From Marimonas lutisalis (GTDB lineage: Bacteria; Pseudomonadota; Alphaproteobacteria; Rhodobacterales; Rhodobacteraceae), in contig NZ_SKCI01000003.1 in assembly GCF_005434965.1 (NCBI RefSeq), positions 248,001 through 312,000 on the forward strand: DNA of 64,000 bases, read 5' to 3'. The translations under genes were made by a program, and so were the position numbers. The notes below the pieces were generated by a model. It ran no database searches, had not been told where the DNA came from, and saw only the letters and a program-made list of their open reading frames with translations. Shown here one piece after another: positions 18,988-28,313 of this stretch. Every line of letters starts with the position of its first letter. Positions within the stretch are counted from its first letter, which is position 1.

Positions 18988-19093
18988 TCCACCACCTCTG
19001 GACCACGCCTGCCATATCGGCTTTTCTGTCGGTCACACGTCTCCCGGCCGCCATGCGAACAGCGGCCGGGCACAAGAGCGGCGAGGGCATGCC

Positions 19094-20788
19094 ATGGCGG
19101 ATCTGGAAACGCGTATCGCGCAGGGGCGTGGCGATGAGCCGGCCGATCTTGTCCTGCGGGGCGGCACCGTCTGGGACCTCGTCACCGACAGCCGTATTGC
19201 CGGCGATGTGGCCATCTGCGACGGTACGATCGTCGGCATCGGTGCAACTTATGAAGGCCGGCATATCGTCGATGTCACCGGCCTGACGCTGGTGCCCGGC
19301 TTCATCGACACCCACCTGCATATCGAAAGCTCCCTGGTCACGCCGTTCGAGTTCGACCGCTGCGTCGCGCCGCTGGGCATCACCACCGCCATCTGCGACC
19401 CGCACGAGATCGCCAACGTGATCGGCCCCGAGGGAATTCGCTATTTCCAGGAGGCCAGCCAGCACACGCTGATGGATATCCGGGTTCAGCTTTCTTCCTG
19501 CGTGCCCTCGACCGACATGGAAACCGCCGGTGCCCGGATCGAGGCCGCGGACCTTGCCGACCTCATGGGCCATCCCTCGGGCATCGGGCTGGCCGAGTTC
19601 ATGAACTACCCCGGCGTGATCCACCGCGACCCCGCCGCGATGGCCAAGCTACAGCTTTTCCAGGGCGGCCATATCGACGGACATTGCCCGCTTCTCACGG
19701 GTCGCGATCTCAACGCCTATATCGCCGCCGGCATCCGGACCGAGCACGAAGCCACGACCGCGCAGGAAGCGCGCGAAAAGCTGCAAAAGGGTATGCGGGT
19801 GCTGATCCGCGAAGGCTCGGTTTCGAAGGACCTGCATGCGCTGCAGCCGCTACTGACGGAAACCACCGCCCCCTACATGTGCCTTTGCACCGACGACCGC
19901 AATCCGCTCGATATCGGCGAAGAGGGCCACCTGAACCATATGATCGCCGAGCTGATCCGGCTCGGCACGCCGCCGCTGGCCGCCTATCGCGCGGCGTCGC
20001 TCTCGGCGGCCGAAGCCTTCGGGCTCCGGGACCGCGGCCAGATCGCACCCGGCCTGCGCGCCGATATCGTGGCCCTCTCGGATGTCGAAACCTGCACCGT
20101 CGAGACGGTTTTCGCCGGCGGTGTTCAGATCACCCCAGCCGCCTTTGATGCACGCCGAACCATCCCGCCGGTGGGACGCAATTCGGTCAAGGCGCCGCAC
20201 GTCACCGCCCGCAGCTTCCGCACAACAGCGAACCGCGAACACACCGATGTCATCGGCATTCTCGAAGGCAAGATCCTGACCGAGCACCTGCACGAAACCG
20301 TTTCCATCGTAGATGGCGACAAACAGCCCGATCCGGCACGCGATCTGGCGCGCATCGCGGTGATCGAACGGCACGGCATCAACGGGAACATCGCCACCGG
20401 CTTCGTTCGCGGTTTCGGGCTACAGGCCGGGGCGATTGCCTCGACGGTCTGCCACGATCACCACAACATCGCCTGCGTCGGCATCGATTACGACGACATG
20501 GCGCTTGCGGCGAACAGGCTCTCGCAGATCGAGGGCGGTTTCGTCGTCGCCCGGCAGGGCGCGGTTCTGGCCGAGCTTGCGCTGCCCGTCGCCGGACTGA
20601 TGAGCCTCGAGCCTTTCGAAACGGTCCGCCTCAGGCTCGAAGAGTTGCGCTCTGCGGCCCGCTCACTGGGCGTCACCCTGAAAGAACCGTTTCTGCAGCT
20701 TGCCTTTCTGGCCCTGCCGGTGATTCCGGCACTGAAGATCACCGATCGCGGCATGGTCGATGTCACACGGTTCGAATTGCTGCCCTGA
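19094..20788 (+). CDS. ade: Adenine deaminase
   Basis: 564 aa, amidohydrolase superfamily. Turns adenine into hypoxanthine and ammonia. Marks: the N-terminal small beta domain ([15 protein letters not shown]), [20 protein letters not shown] with the metal-ligand H-x-[32 protein letters not shown] with HEA, and [13 protein letters not shown] with the catalytic D. The C-terminal half has the Ade-type [21 protein letters not shown] sequence precedes the ATG. It stands 106 bp after dabA on the same strand; I see no functional link between the two. Confidence 0.95.
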   Translation: MADLETRIAQGRGDEPADLVLRGGTVWDLVTDSRIAGDVAICDGTIVGIGATYEGRHIVDVTGLTLVPGFIDTHLHIESSLVTPFEFDRCVAPLGITTAICDPHEIANVIGPEGIRYFQEASQHTLMDIRVQLSSCVPSTDMETAGARIEAADLADLMGHPSGIGLAEFMNYPGVIHRDPAAMAKLQLFQGGHIDGHCPLLTGRDLNAYIAAGIRTEHEATTAQEAREKLQKGMRVLIREGSVSKDLHALQPLLTETTAPYMCLCTDDRNPLDIGEEGHLNHMIAELIRLGTPPLAAYRAASLSAAEAFGLRDRGQIAPGLRADIVALSDVETCTVETVFAGGVQITPAAFDARRTIPPVGRNSVKAPHVTARSFRTTANREHTDVIGILEGKILTEHLHETVSIVDGDKQPDPARDLARIAVIERHGINGNIATGFVRGFGLQAGAIASTVCHDHHNIACVGIDYDDMALAANRLSQIEGGFVVARQGAVLAELALPVAGLMSLEPFETVRLRLEELRSAARSLGVTLKEPFLQLAFLALPVIPALKITDRGMVDVTRFELLP

Positions 20789-20897
20789 GACGACCTGCTT
20801 TCGGGCTTCTGCCCCTCGCCCGCCACAGCATTTGAAACGCGGGCCCTGATCGGCCACAAGGGACCCGTAGGATCGCGACATGACAGGACAGGCAGCC

Positions 20898-22046
20898 ATG
20901 ACCCGACAAGACTATGAAATAGCCGTGATCGGCGGCGGTATCGCCGGCGCGTCCGTTGCGGCCGAACTGGCCGCCCATCCCGGGCTGCAAGGCTCTGTTG
21001 CCCTCCTCGAAATGGAGGCGCAGCCTGGTTATCACACCACGGGCCGTTCGGCCGCCGTTTTCGCACCGATCTATGGCCCTGCCCCGATCCGCGCACTGAC
21101 CCGCGCCTCGGAGGGTTTCTTCCGCGCCCCGCCCGCGGGCTTTTGCGAAAGCTCGCTGTTTTCGCCCAGGCTGATCATGATGATCGCCCGCCCCGACCAG
21201 CGCGCCGCGCTTGATGCGCTCCTGGCAGAAGTGGGCGATGCTGCCAGCGTCTCGGAAATCGACGAACCCGCCCTGCGCGCCGCCAACCCGCTGGTGCGCG
21301 CCGGCTATGCCACTGCCGCGATGCTGGATACGAACGGACAGGACATCGATGTCGCCGGCCTGCATCAGGGTTACCTGCGCATGTTCAAGGCCGCGGGCGG
21401 CGAAATGCACCTGCGCAGCCCTGTCACCGGTCTCGCCCATGACGGCGCACTTTGGCGGATCGAAACCCCGGGCGGTGAATTCACCGCCAGGCGCATTGTC
21501 AACACCGCCGGAGCCTGGGCCAATGAACTGGGCGACATGGCCGGGGCAGAACCCATCGGCCTCACCCCCAAACGCCGCACCGCACTGATGGTCGCGGCCC
21601 CCGATGGCGTGCAACCCGATGCCTACCCGATCACCATCGACATCGAGGAAGACTTCTATCTTAAGCCCGACGCCGGGCGCCTGTTGATTTCGCCCGCCGA
21701 TGAAACCCCCTCCCCGCCCTGCGACGCTCAGCCCGAGGAGCTCGACATCGCGATCTGCGTCGACCGCATCGAAACCGCCTTCGATCTCAGCGTGCGGCGG
21801 ATCGAAAACAAATGGGCCGGCCTGCGCAGCTTCGTGGCCGACAAATGCCCGGTCGTGGGCTATTCCGCAACTGCACCCGGTTTCTTCTGGCTCGCCGGCC
21901 AGGGCGGTTATGGCATCCAGTCCGCCCCCGCGCTGTCGCGTTTCGCCGCAAGCCAGGTTCTGGACCTGCCCGCACCCGATGACATCCTCGCCGAAGGGCT
22001 TGATCCTGCAAGCCTTTTGCCCGCACGTCTCCTGCAAAAGGCATAA
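20898..22046 (+). CDS. DadA-like FAD-dependent amino acid oxidase/dehydrogenase
   Basis: About 382 aa. Dinucleotide motif EIAVIGGGIAGASVAAELA (about residues 6-24), GYHTTGRSAAVF near 45, and a C-terminal segment FFWLAGQGGYGIQSAPALS typical of DAO-family flavoproteins. I chose the ATG at 20898 because AGGACAGG lies just upstream; an in-frame ATG at 20880 would add six residues. It is followed at 6 nt by the ornithine-cyclodeaminase homologue. The pair suggests a D-amino acid or imino acid (for example D-proline or hydroxyproline) oxidised to a cyclic imine that is reduced by the partner. The exact substrate is unknown. Confidence 0.8.
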   Translation: MTRQDYEIAVIGGGIAGASVAAELAAHPGLQGSVALLEMEAQPGYHTTGRSAAVFAPIYGPAPIRALTRASEGFFRAPPAGFCESSLFSPRLIMMIARPDQRAALDALLAEVGDAASVSEIDEPALRAANPLVRAGYATAAMLDTNGQDIDVAGLHQGYLRMFKAAGGEMHLRSPVTGLAHDGALWRIETPGGEFTARRIVNTAGAWANELGDMAGAEPIGLTPKRRTALMVAAPDGVQPDAYPITIDIEEDFYLKPDAGRLLISPADETPSPPCDAQPEELDIAICVDRIETAFDLSVRRIENKWAGLRSFVADKCPVVGYSATAPGFFWLAGQGGYGIQSAPALSRFAASQVLDLPAPDDILAEGLDPASLLPARLLQKA

Positions 22047-22052
22047 TTGCTG

Positions 22053-23003
22053 ATGATCCACCTCTCCGCCGATGACGTTCGCCGCCTCCTGCCCATGACC
22101 GAGGCCATTGAAACCGTTGAGCAGACGATGATCGCCGTCTCGCAGGGCAAGGCCAACCTGCCCCTGCGCTCGCTCATGGATATCGACGGTACGAACAAGC
22201 TGGGCCTTATGCCTGGCGCGCTGAGCGATCCCACGGTCTATGGCGTGAAACTGCTCAGCCTCTTTCCCGGCAATCCGGCCAGGGGCCTGTCCTCGCATAT
22301 CGGCGTTGTCGTGCTGTTTGACCCCGACACCGGCGCGCCCATCGCAACGCTCGACGCCGACGCGATCACCGCGATCCGCACCGCCGCCGCCACCGCCGCC
22401 GCCACCCGTGCGCTTGCCCGCCCCAAGACCCGCACGCTCGCCATCATCGGAACCGGCGAACAGGCCGAAACCCATATCGATGCGCTCTGCCGGGTCCGCC
22501 CCATCACGGACATCCGCATTGCCGGGCGCACCCCGCAGCGCGCGGCCGCTTTCATTGAGAAGGTCGCGCCGCATCACCCGCGCCAAAACTTCATCGCTGC
22601 CGAAAACGCGAAGTCGGCCGTCGAGGTCGCCGATATCGTCTGCACCGTCACCTCGTCGCCGACCCTCGTGCTTCACGGCGACTGGATCGACCCTGGCACG
22701 CATGTGAACGCCGTCGGCGCCTCGATCCCGGTGCTGCAGGAAATCGACGAGGCGCTGGTGCTCAAATCCCAGCTCTTCGTCGATTACAAACCCTCCGCGC
22801 TTGCCCAGGCGCGCGAGATCATGACCGCGCTGGAAACCGGCGCCATGGGCACCGAGCATATCCGCGCCGAAATCGGCGAAGTCTACCAGGGCCAGCATCC
22901 CGGGCGCAGCGGCCCCGACGCGATCACGCTCTACCGCTCGTTGGGTATTGCCGCCCAGGACCTGGCCTGCGCCGATCTCGTCCTGCGCAAATCCCGGGGG
23001 TAA
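22053..23003 (+). CDS. Ornithine cyclodeaminase/mu-crystallin family protein
   Basis: About 316 aa. Marks: KLGLMPGALSD and VKLLSLFPGNPARGLSSH in the first half, and the NAD(P) motif TLAIIGTGEQAETHIDAL (about 130). Members are ornithine cyclodeaminases, ketimine reductases (Delta1-pyrroline-2-carboxylate or Delta1-piperideine-2-carboxylate), or alanine dehydrogenases. Next to a DAO-type oxidase a cyclic-ketimine reductase is the best guess. ATG at 22053 is used; a TTG at 22047 directly after the upstream stop is better spaced from AAAGG and is a real alternative. Confidence 0.8.
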   Translation: MIHLSADDVRRLLPMTEAIETVEQTMIAVSQGKANLPLRSLMDIDGTNKLGLMPGALSDPTVYGVKLLSLFPGNPARGLSSHIGVVVLFDPDTGAPIATLDADAITAIRTAAATAAATRALARPKTRTLAIIGTGEQAETHIDALCRVRPITDIRIAGRTPQRAAAFIEKVAPHHPRQNFIAAENAKSAVEVADIVCTVTSSPTLVLHGDWIDPGTHVNAVGASIPVLQEIDEALVLKSQLFVDYKPSALAQAREIMTALETGAMGTEHIRAEIGEVYQGQHPGRSGPDAITLYRSLGIAAQDLACADLVLRKSRG

Positions 23004-23097
23004 GTCACCCGCTCGGCTTGGCCCTTGGGCATTCCCGCCTTCGGTGGCATGATGACGCAGAAATGCCCCACGTCTCACCATCCCGCGAGGAGGCCCC

Positions 23098-24828
23098 ATG
23101 CCTAAAACCCCCGAAGAGCTCCGCTCCGCCCGTTGGTTCGCCCCTGACGATCTGCGTTCAATGGGCCATCGCTCGCGCGCCATGCAGATGGGTCTCGATG
23201 GCGCCGATTGGGAGGGCAAGCCGGTCATCGCGATCATCAACACCTGGTCCGATCTCTCGCCCTGCCACCACCACCTGCGCGACCGGGCCGAACATGTGAA
23301 ACGCGGCGTCCTTCAGGCCGGCGGCATGCCGGTGGAAATGCCGGTGCATTCGTTCAGCGAACAATTCCTCAAACCCACCTCGATGCTGTATCGCAACATG
23401 GGCGCGCTCGAGGTCGAGGAAACCCTGCGCGCCCACCCGATCGACGGTGCCGTGCTTCTGGGCGGCTGTGATAAGTCCACCCCGGCGCTGATCATGGGCG
23501 CGGTCAGCATGGGCCTGCCCTTCATCTTCCTGCCCGCCGGCGCCATGCTGCGCGGAAACTATGCCGGTCAGACGCTCGGCAGCGGCACCGATGTCTGGAA
23601 ATACTGGGACGAACGCCGCGCCGGGACGATTTCAAAGCAGGAGTGGGACGGCGTGCAGGGCGGCATCGCGCGCAGCTATGGCACCTGTATGACGATGGGC
23701 ACCGCCTCGACGATGATGTCCATCGCGGAAGCCTGGGGCCTCACCCTGCCCGGCGCCTCGGCCATCCCGGCCCCCGACGCCGGGCACAAACGCATGGCCG
23801 CCGCCTGTGGCCGCCGCATCGTCGACATGGTCTGGGAGGATCTGACCCCCGCACAGATCATGACTTGGCAAAGCACCCGCAACGCGGTGACGGTGGCCAT
23901 GGCCACGGGCTGTTCGACCAATGCGATCATCCACCTCATCGCCATGGCCCGCCGCGCCGGGATCGGCCTAACCCTCGATCATCTCGACGAGATCGGCCAC
24001 ACCACCCCCGTGCTCGCCAATATCCGCCCCTCGGGCAAGCAATACCTGATGGAGGATTTCTTCTATGCCGGCGGCCTGCCCGCGCTGATGATGGAACTGG
24101 GCGACATGCTGGAGCTGTCGGCCACCACGGTGAACCGCCGCACGCTGGGCGACAACATCGCGGGTGCCGTGAACTACAACGACGACGTGATCCGCCCGCT
24201 CTCGAACCCGGTCTATCACGAGGGCAGCCTTGCCGTGCTCAGGGGCAACCTCGCCCCCGATGGCGCGGTGATCAAACCCGCAGCGATGGACCCGCGGTTC
24301 CAGAAACACAAGGGCCCTGCCATCGTCGCCGACAGCTATGCCGCGCTCAAGGAAATCATCAACGACGAAAATTACCCGATGACCCCCGACCATGTCCTCG
24401 TGCTGCGCAATGCCGGGCCGCAGGGTGGGCCGGGCATGCCCGAATGGGGCATGATCCCCATGCCCAAGGCGCTTTTGAAACAGGGGCATCGCGACATGAT
24501 GCGCCTGTCTGATGCGCGGATGTCGGGCACCTCCTATGGCGCCTGTGTCCTGCATGTCGCCCCCGAGGCCTTCATCGGTGGCCCGCTTGCGCTGATCGAA
24601 ACCGGCGATATCATCGAGATGGACATCCCCAACCGCACCCTCAACGTCCTGCTCTCCGATGCGGAACTTGCCGCCCGCCGCGCGAAATGGGCACCACCCG
24701 CCCCGCGCTATGAACGCGGCTATGGCAGGATGTTCTCGCAACATGTCGAACAGGCCGACAGGGGCTGCGATTTCGACTTCCTGCGCACCGATTTCGGTGC
24801 GCCTGTGCCAGAGCCCGAAATCAACTGA
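23098..24828 (+). CDS. IlvD/Edd-family sugar-acid dehydratase, L-arabinonate dehydratase type
   Basis: 576 aa. Iron-sulfur dehydratase that removes water from an aldonate. Three Cys at expected cluster-ligand positions: C56 (TWSDLSPC), C124 (LLGGCDKSTPALIMGA) and C197 (SYGTCMTMGTAS). The opening SARWFAPDDLRSMGHRSRAM and the overall length match the pentonate branch rather than dihydroxy-acid dehydratase or 6-phosphogluconate dehydratase. With the 2-oxoglutarate-semialdehyde dehydrogenase next door it suggests a Weimberg-type route (pentonate to 2-oxoglutarate). The exact sugar is not decidable here. A GGAGG ribosome site lies before the ATG. Confidence 0.88.
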   Translation: MPKTPEELRSARWFAPDDLRSMGHRSRAMQMGLDGADWEGKPVIAIINTWSDLSPCHHHLRDRAEHVKRGVLQAGGMPVEMPVHSFSEQFLKPTSMLYRNMGALEVEETLRAHPIDGAVLLGGCDKSTPALIMGAVSMGLPFIFLPAGAMLRGNYAGQTLGSGTDVWKYWDERRAGTISKQEWDGVQGGIARSYGTCMTMGTASTMMSIAEAWGLTLPGASAIPAPDAGHKRMAAACGRRIVDMVWEDLTPAQIMTWQSTRNAVTVAMATGCSTNAIIHLIAMARRAGIGLTLDHLDEIGHTTPVLANIRPSGKQYLMEDFFYAGGLPALMMELGDMLELSATTVNRRTLGDNIAGAVNYNDDVIRPLSNPVYHEGSLAVLRGNLAPDGAVIKPAAMDPRFQKHKGPAIVADSYAALKEIINDENYPMTPDHVLVLRNAGPQGGPGMPEWGMIPMPKALLKQGHRDMMRLSDARMSGTSYGACVLHVAPEAFIGGPLALIETGDIIEMDIPNRTLNVLLSDAELAARRAKWAPPAPRYERGYGRMFSQHVEQADRGCDFDFLRTDFGAPVPEPEIN

Positions 24829-24939
24829 GGGCACCTTGCAACGCGCCGTCAGCAGTTGCAGCCTGCGCTGCGATCATGAATGCTGCAAAAGGCGTACCGG
24901 CCAGCCGGCGCGATCCCGAACACCACACAGGAGCACGAC

Positions 24940-26466
24940 ATGCGCGACGAAATGAAATTCACCCCGCACGGCAAACACCTGATCGCGGGCAATTGGATCG
25001 CTGGCGAAACGACATTCACCTCCGAGCCCGCCCACGGGCCGGCGCATGCGTTTTCGGTGGGCACACCCGCGCTTGTCGATCAGGCCTGCAAGGCGGCAGA
25101 AGAAGCGTTCTGGAGCTATGGCTATTCCAGCCGCGCAGCAAGGGCCGAATTCCTCGACGCCATCGCCGACGAGATCGAGGCCCGCGGGCCGGAAATCACC
25201 GAGATCGGCACGCAGGAAACCGGCCTGCCCGAGGCCCGTCTCGAAGGCGAACGCGGCCGCACCACCGGACAGCTGCGCCTCTTTGCCCAGCATATCGCGC
25301 AGGGCGATTACCTCGATCGCCGCCATGACGCGGCCGTGCCCGACCGTGCGCCGCTGCCCCGGCCCGATCTGAAAATGGTCCAGCGCCCGCTCGGCCCCGT
25401 GGCCGTGTTTGGCGCCTCGAACTTCCCGCTGGCCTTCTCCACTGCCGGGGGCGATACCGCCTCGGCGCTGGCCGCCGGCTGTCCTGTCGTGGTCAAGGGT
25501 CATTCCGCCCATCCCGGCACCAGCGAAATCGTGGCCGAAGCGATCCATGCCGCCATCGCCAGATGCGGGGTGCATCCCGGCGTCTTCAGCCTCATTCAGG
25601 GCGGCAAGCGTGATGTCGGCACGGCACTTGTCCAGCACCCGCTGATCAATGCCGTGGGCTTCACCGGCTCGCTCGCGGGCGGTCGGGCGCTCTTCGATCT
25701 CTGTGCCCAACGCGAAGCCCCCATCCCCTTCTTCGGCGAGCTTGGCAGCGTCAACCCGATGTTCCTGTTGCCAGCCGCACTCGCAGCGCGGGGCGCGCAA
25801 CTGGCCGAAGGCTGGGCCGGGTCGCTCACCATGGGCGCGGGGCAGTTCTGCACCAATCCCGGCATCGCCGTGGTCATCGACGGGCCCGATGCCGACGCCT
25901 TCATCGACGCCGCCACCCGCGCGCTCGAACCGATCGGCGCGCAGACCATGCTGACCGATGGCATCGCCGCCGCCTACCGTGCCGGCCGTGATCGCGTCGC
26001 CGGTACCAAGGGCGTGCAGGAGGTGCTGACCTCGATGTGCGACATGCGCAACGCCACGCCCTACCTCTTCGCCACCACCGGCGCCGAATGGTTTGCCAAC
26101 GAAGCCCTCGGCGAAGAGGTGTTCGGCCCGCTCGGCCTCATCATCCGGGTGGCGGACATGGAGGAAATGCGCACCATCGCCCGTTCACTGCAGGGGCAGC
26201 TCACCTGCACACTGCACCTCGACGACGCGGATACCGAGGCCGGGCAAAGCCTGATGCCGATCCTCGAACGCAAGGCAGGCCGGGTTCTGGCCAATGGCTA
26301 TCCCACCGGGGTCGAGGTCTGCGATGCCATGGTGCATGGCGGCCCCTACCCGGCCAGCACGAATTTCGGCCACACCTCGGTGGGCACGCTGGCGATCCGC
26401 CGTTTCCTGCGGCCGGTCTGCTACCAGAACATGCCCGACGCGCTGCTGCCCGACGATCTGCGCTGA
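24940..26466 (+). CDS. 2-Oxoglutarate (2,5-dioxovalerate) semialdehyde dehydrogenase
   Basis: 508 aa, ALDH superfamily, KGSADH type. Oxidises 2-oxoglutarate semialdehyde to 2-oxoglutarate with NAD(P)+. Catalytic C304 lies in GAGQFCTNPG and general base E267 in FFGELGSVNP; N161 is in FGASNFPLAFSTAGGDT, a stretch specific to this group. The ATG at 24940 has CAGGAG 6 nt upstream; the frame extends 20 codons further without a ribosome site. This enzyme ends both pentonate (Weimberg) and hydroxyproline breakdown, so it links the IlvD gene upstream with the DapA-like gene at 28314. Confidence 0.92.
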   Translation: MRDEMKFTPHGKHLIAGNWIAGETTFTSEPAHGPAHAFSVGTPALVDQACKAAEEAFWSYGYSSRAARAEFLDAIADEIEARGPEITEIGTQETGLPEARLEGERGRTTGQLRLFAQHIAQGDYLDRRHDAAVPDRAPLPRPDLKMVQRPLGPVAVFGASNFPLAFSTAGGDTASALAAGCPVVVKGHSAHPGTSEIVAEAIHAAIARCGVHPGVFSLIQGGKRDVGTALVQHPLINAVGFTGSLAGGRALFDLCAQREAPIPFFGELGSVNPMFLLPAALAARGAQLAEGWAGSLTMGAGQFCTNPGIAVVIDGPDADAFIDAATRALEPIGAQTMLTDGIAAAYRAGRDRVAGTKGVQEVLTSMCDMRNATPYLFATTGAEWFANEALGEEVFGPLGLIIRVADMEEMRTIARSLQGQLTCTLHLDDADTEAGQSLMPILERKAGRVLANGYPTGVEVCDAMVHGGPYPASTNFGHTSVGTLAIRRFLRPVCYQNMPDALLPDDLR

Positions 26467-26502
26467 AGTTCCCGGGGCGCGCGGCACCCGCGCCGCCCCA
26501 TT

Positions 26503-27453
26503 TCACCCCAGGCGGCCCTTCTGCTGCATCGGCGTGATGCCAAAGGCCGCCTTGTAGACCCTGGAAAAATGCCCCGGGCTTTCGAACCCGCAGGCAAAGG
26601 CGATGTCGATCACCGACCGTTCGGTCTGAACCAGCAGGTGCCGCGCCCGTTCCAGCCGCATTTCCATGTAGTATTTCTTGGGCGAGGTATTCAGGTACTT
26701 GCCAAACAGCCGCTCCAGCTGCCGGGTCGAAATCCCGATCTCCGCCGCGATCACCGACGGTGACAGGGGCGTCTCGATCGCCTCGCGCATCTTCTCGATC
26801 GCCCGCGCAAGATGGCTGTTGCGCATCCCGTTGCGCGATTGCAGCGAAACCCTTTGCGCCGCCGTCGCCTCGCGCACCGCGCTGTAGACCATCTGGTCGG
26901 CCACCGCGACCGACAGGTCATACCCATGCTCGCGTTCGATCAGGTGCAGCATCAGGTCCGCCGTCGCTGTCCCGCCCGAGGCGGTCAGGTGGGTTTCATC
27001 GGCCACGAAGACGTTGCGCACCAGGTTCACCTCGGGAAACTTCTCCATGAAGCTGTCATGGTATTCCCAGTGGATCGCTGCCTTCATCCCGTCGAGATAC
27101 CCCAGCTCGGCCAGCACCCAGGCACCTGAACACAACGCCCCGATTGCCCGGCCATGGGTCTTCTCTCGCCGCAGCATCGCGGTCAGCGGCCGGGTGATAT
27201 GCCTGTTCATGTTGATCCCCGACAGAACGAAAAGACGGTCGCAATCCGGAACGTCGGAAAACCCTTGATGCACCAGCGTCACCGATCCGTTCGAACTTGT
27301 CGCGCCCTGCCCGTCCTCCGACAGGAACGACCAACGGTAAAGCGCCTTTCCGCTGATCAGGTTGGCAATCCTCAGCGGTTCAACCGCGCAGGAAAACGCG
27401 AGGTGCGAAAAATCTTCCACCAGGGCGAAAGCATAATGCTGCGTCTGCGTCAT
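26503..27453 (-). CDS. GlxA-family AraC-type transcription regulator
   Basis: About 316 aa. N-terminal DJ-1/PfpI-like amidotransferase-fold domain (about 5-165; IGALCSGAWVLAELGYLDG around the usual Cys elbow) serving as effector sensor, and a C-terminal AraC helix-turn-helix pair (about 215-315; AAEIGISTRQLERLFGKYLN and DIAFACGFESPGHFSRVYKA). Start M at 27453 (MTQTQHYAFALVEDFSHLAF) is the family-like start; a longer frame adds 18 residues. Relatives often control quaternary amine or amino-acid catabolism. It is divergent from the GntR gene and convergent with the KGSADH gene. Confidence 0.9.
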   Translation of the reverse strand: MTQTQHYAFALVEDFSHLAFSCAVEPLRIANLISGKALYRWSFLSEDGQGATSSNGSVTLVHQGFSDVPDCDRLFVLSGINMNRHITRPLTAMLRREKTHGRAIGALCSGAWVLAELGYLDGMKAAIHWEYHDSFMEKFPEVNLVRNVFVADETHLTASGGTATADLMLHLIEREHGYDLSVAVADQMVYSAVREATAAQRVSLQSRNGMRNSHLARAIEKMREAIETPLSPSVIAAEIGISTRQLERLFGKYLNTSPKKYYMEMRLERARHLLVQTERSVIDIAFACGFESPGHFSRVYKAAFGITPMQQKGRLG

Positions 27454-27516
27454 GGGCTTTGCTCTCAAAAATCGGCGTAGTTTCGCGCCGCATCTGTCAT
27501 GCAGCACGAATTTCTA

Positions 27517-27526
27517 TTGTATACAA
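27517..27526. promoter_or_regulatory. Palindromic operator candidate for the GntR regulator
   Basis: Perfect 10-bp palindrome TTGTATACAA, followed by a second half-like TTGTAT (27528-27533). FadR-type GntR proteins often bind TTGTATACAA-like sites. It lies 68 bp before the GntR start and 63 bp from the GlxA start, so it could affect both. Confidence 0.6.
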
Positions 27527-27594
27527 GTTGTATTTTATGCGAATACCGAGTCGCGGAACGCCAGAAAACTCCGCACGACACCACAGGGGGCGCC

Positions 27595-28302
27595 ATGACC
27601 GATACCGTGAAAAACCGCAAAGCCGCGCTCTACGATCACCTCAAGACCTCGATCCTCACCCTCGCGCTGGACCCCGGCAGCGATCTCGACGAGGCAGACC
27701 TCAGCACCAGCTTCGGCCTCTCCCGCACCCCCCTGCGCGAAGTGTTTCGCGAACTTGCCGGCGAAGGCTATCTCGAACTGCACGCCGGCCGCGGTGCCCG
27801 CGTAAGCGGCATGTCCCACACCACGGTGCGCGATTTCTTCCTCGCCGCGCCGATGATCTATGGCGCGATCCTGCGGCTTGCCGCGCTCAATGCATCGCCC
27901 CGGCAGATCGAGGAACTCAGGACGGCACAGGACAGGTTCAGGACCGCGCTGCGCACCGGCGATGCCGCCGCGCGCGCGCTGGCCAACAACCGCTTTCACG
28001 AAATCACCGGCGAAATGGCAGGCAATGTCTACCTGCTGCCCTCCTTCTATCGCCTGCTGATCGATCATGCCCGCATCGGCATGACCTTCTATCGCCCGCA
28101 GAACAACGAAATGGCCGGGAACCTGACCGCCGCCAGCGACCAGCACGATGCCATCATCGCCGCGATCGAAGCGCGCGATGCCGACGCCGCCGCGCGTCTC
28201 GCTGATGAACACTGGAAGCTCTCGCGCGACCAGATCGAGATGTTCGTGATGCCCGCCCCGCTCGACATGCCCTTGGGCACCTTCCCGAAAAACTCCGCCT
28301 GA
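27595..28302 (+). CDS. GntR-family (FCD/FadR type) transcription regulator
   Basis: About 235 aa. Winged-helix N-terminus (ALYDHLKTSILTLALDPGSD, then ADLSTSFGLSRTPLREVFRELAGEGYLELHAGRGARV) and a C-terminal all-helical FCD effector domain with possible metal-ligand histidines (NNRFHEITGEMAG, DQHDAIIAAI, DEHWKLSRDQIE). The ATG at 27595 has AGGGGG just upstream. It starts the operon with the DapA-like, ALDH and FAD oxidase genes (gaps 11, 3 and -4 nt) and probably represses it in response to its substrate. Confidence 0.92.
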   Translation: MTDTVKNRKAALYDHLKTSILTLALDPGSDLDEADLSTSFGLSRTPLREVFRELAGEGYLELHAGRGARVSGMSHTTVRDFFLAAPMIYGAILRLAALNASPRQIEELRTAQDRFRTALRTGDAAARALANNRFHEITGEMAGNVYLLPSFYRLLIDHARIGMTFYRPQNNEMAGNLTAASDQHDAIIAAIEARDADAAARLADEHWKLSRDQIEMFVMPAPLDMPLGTFPKNSA

Positions 28303-28313
28303 GAAAGACAGCC

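Noticed and set aside
20763-23243. Minus-strand open frame of 826 codons
   Set aside because: Antisense to the DadA-like and ornithine-cyclodeaminase genes; glycine/aspartate/histidine-rich shadow with no domain.
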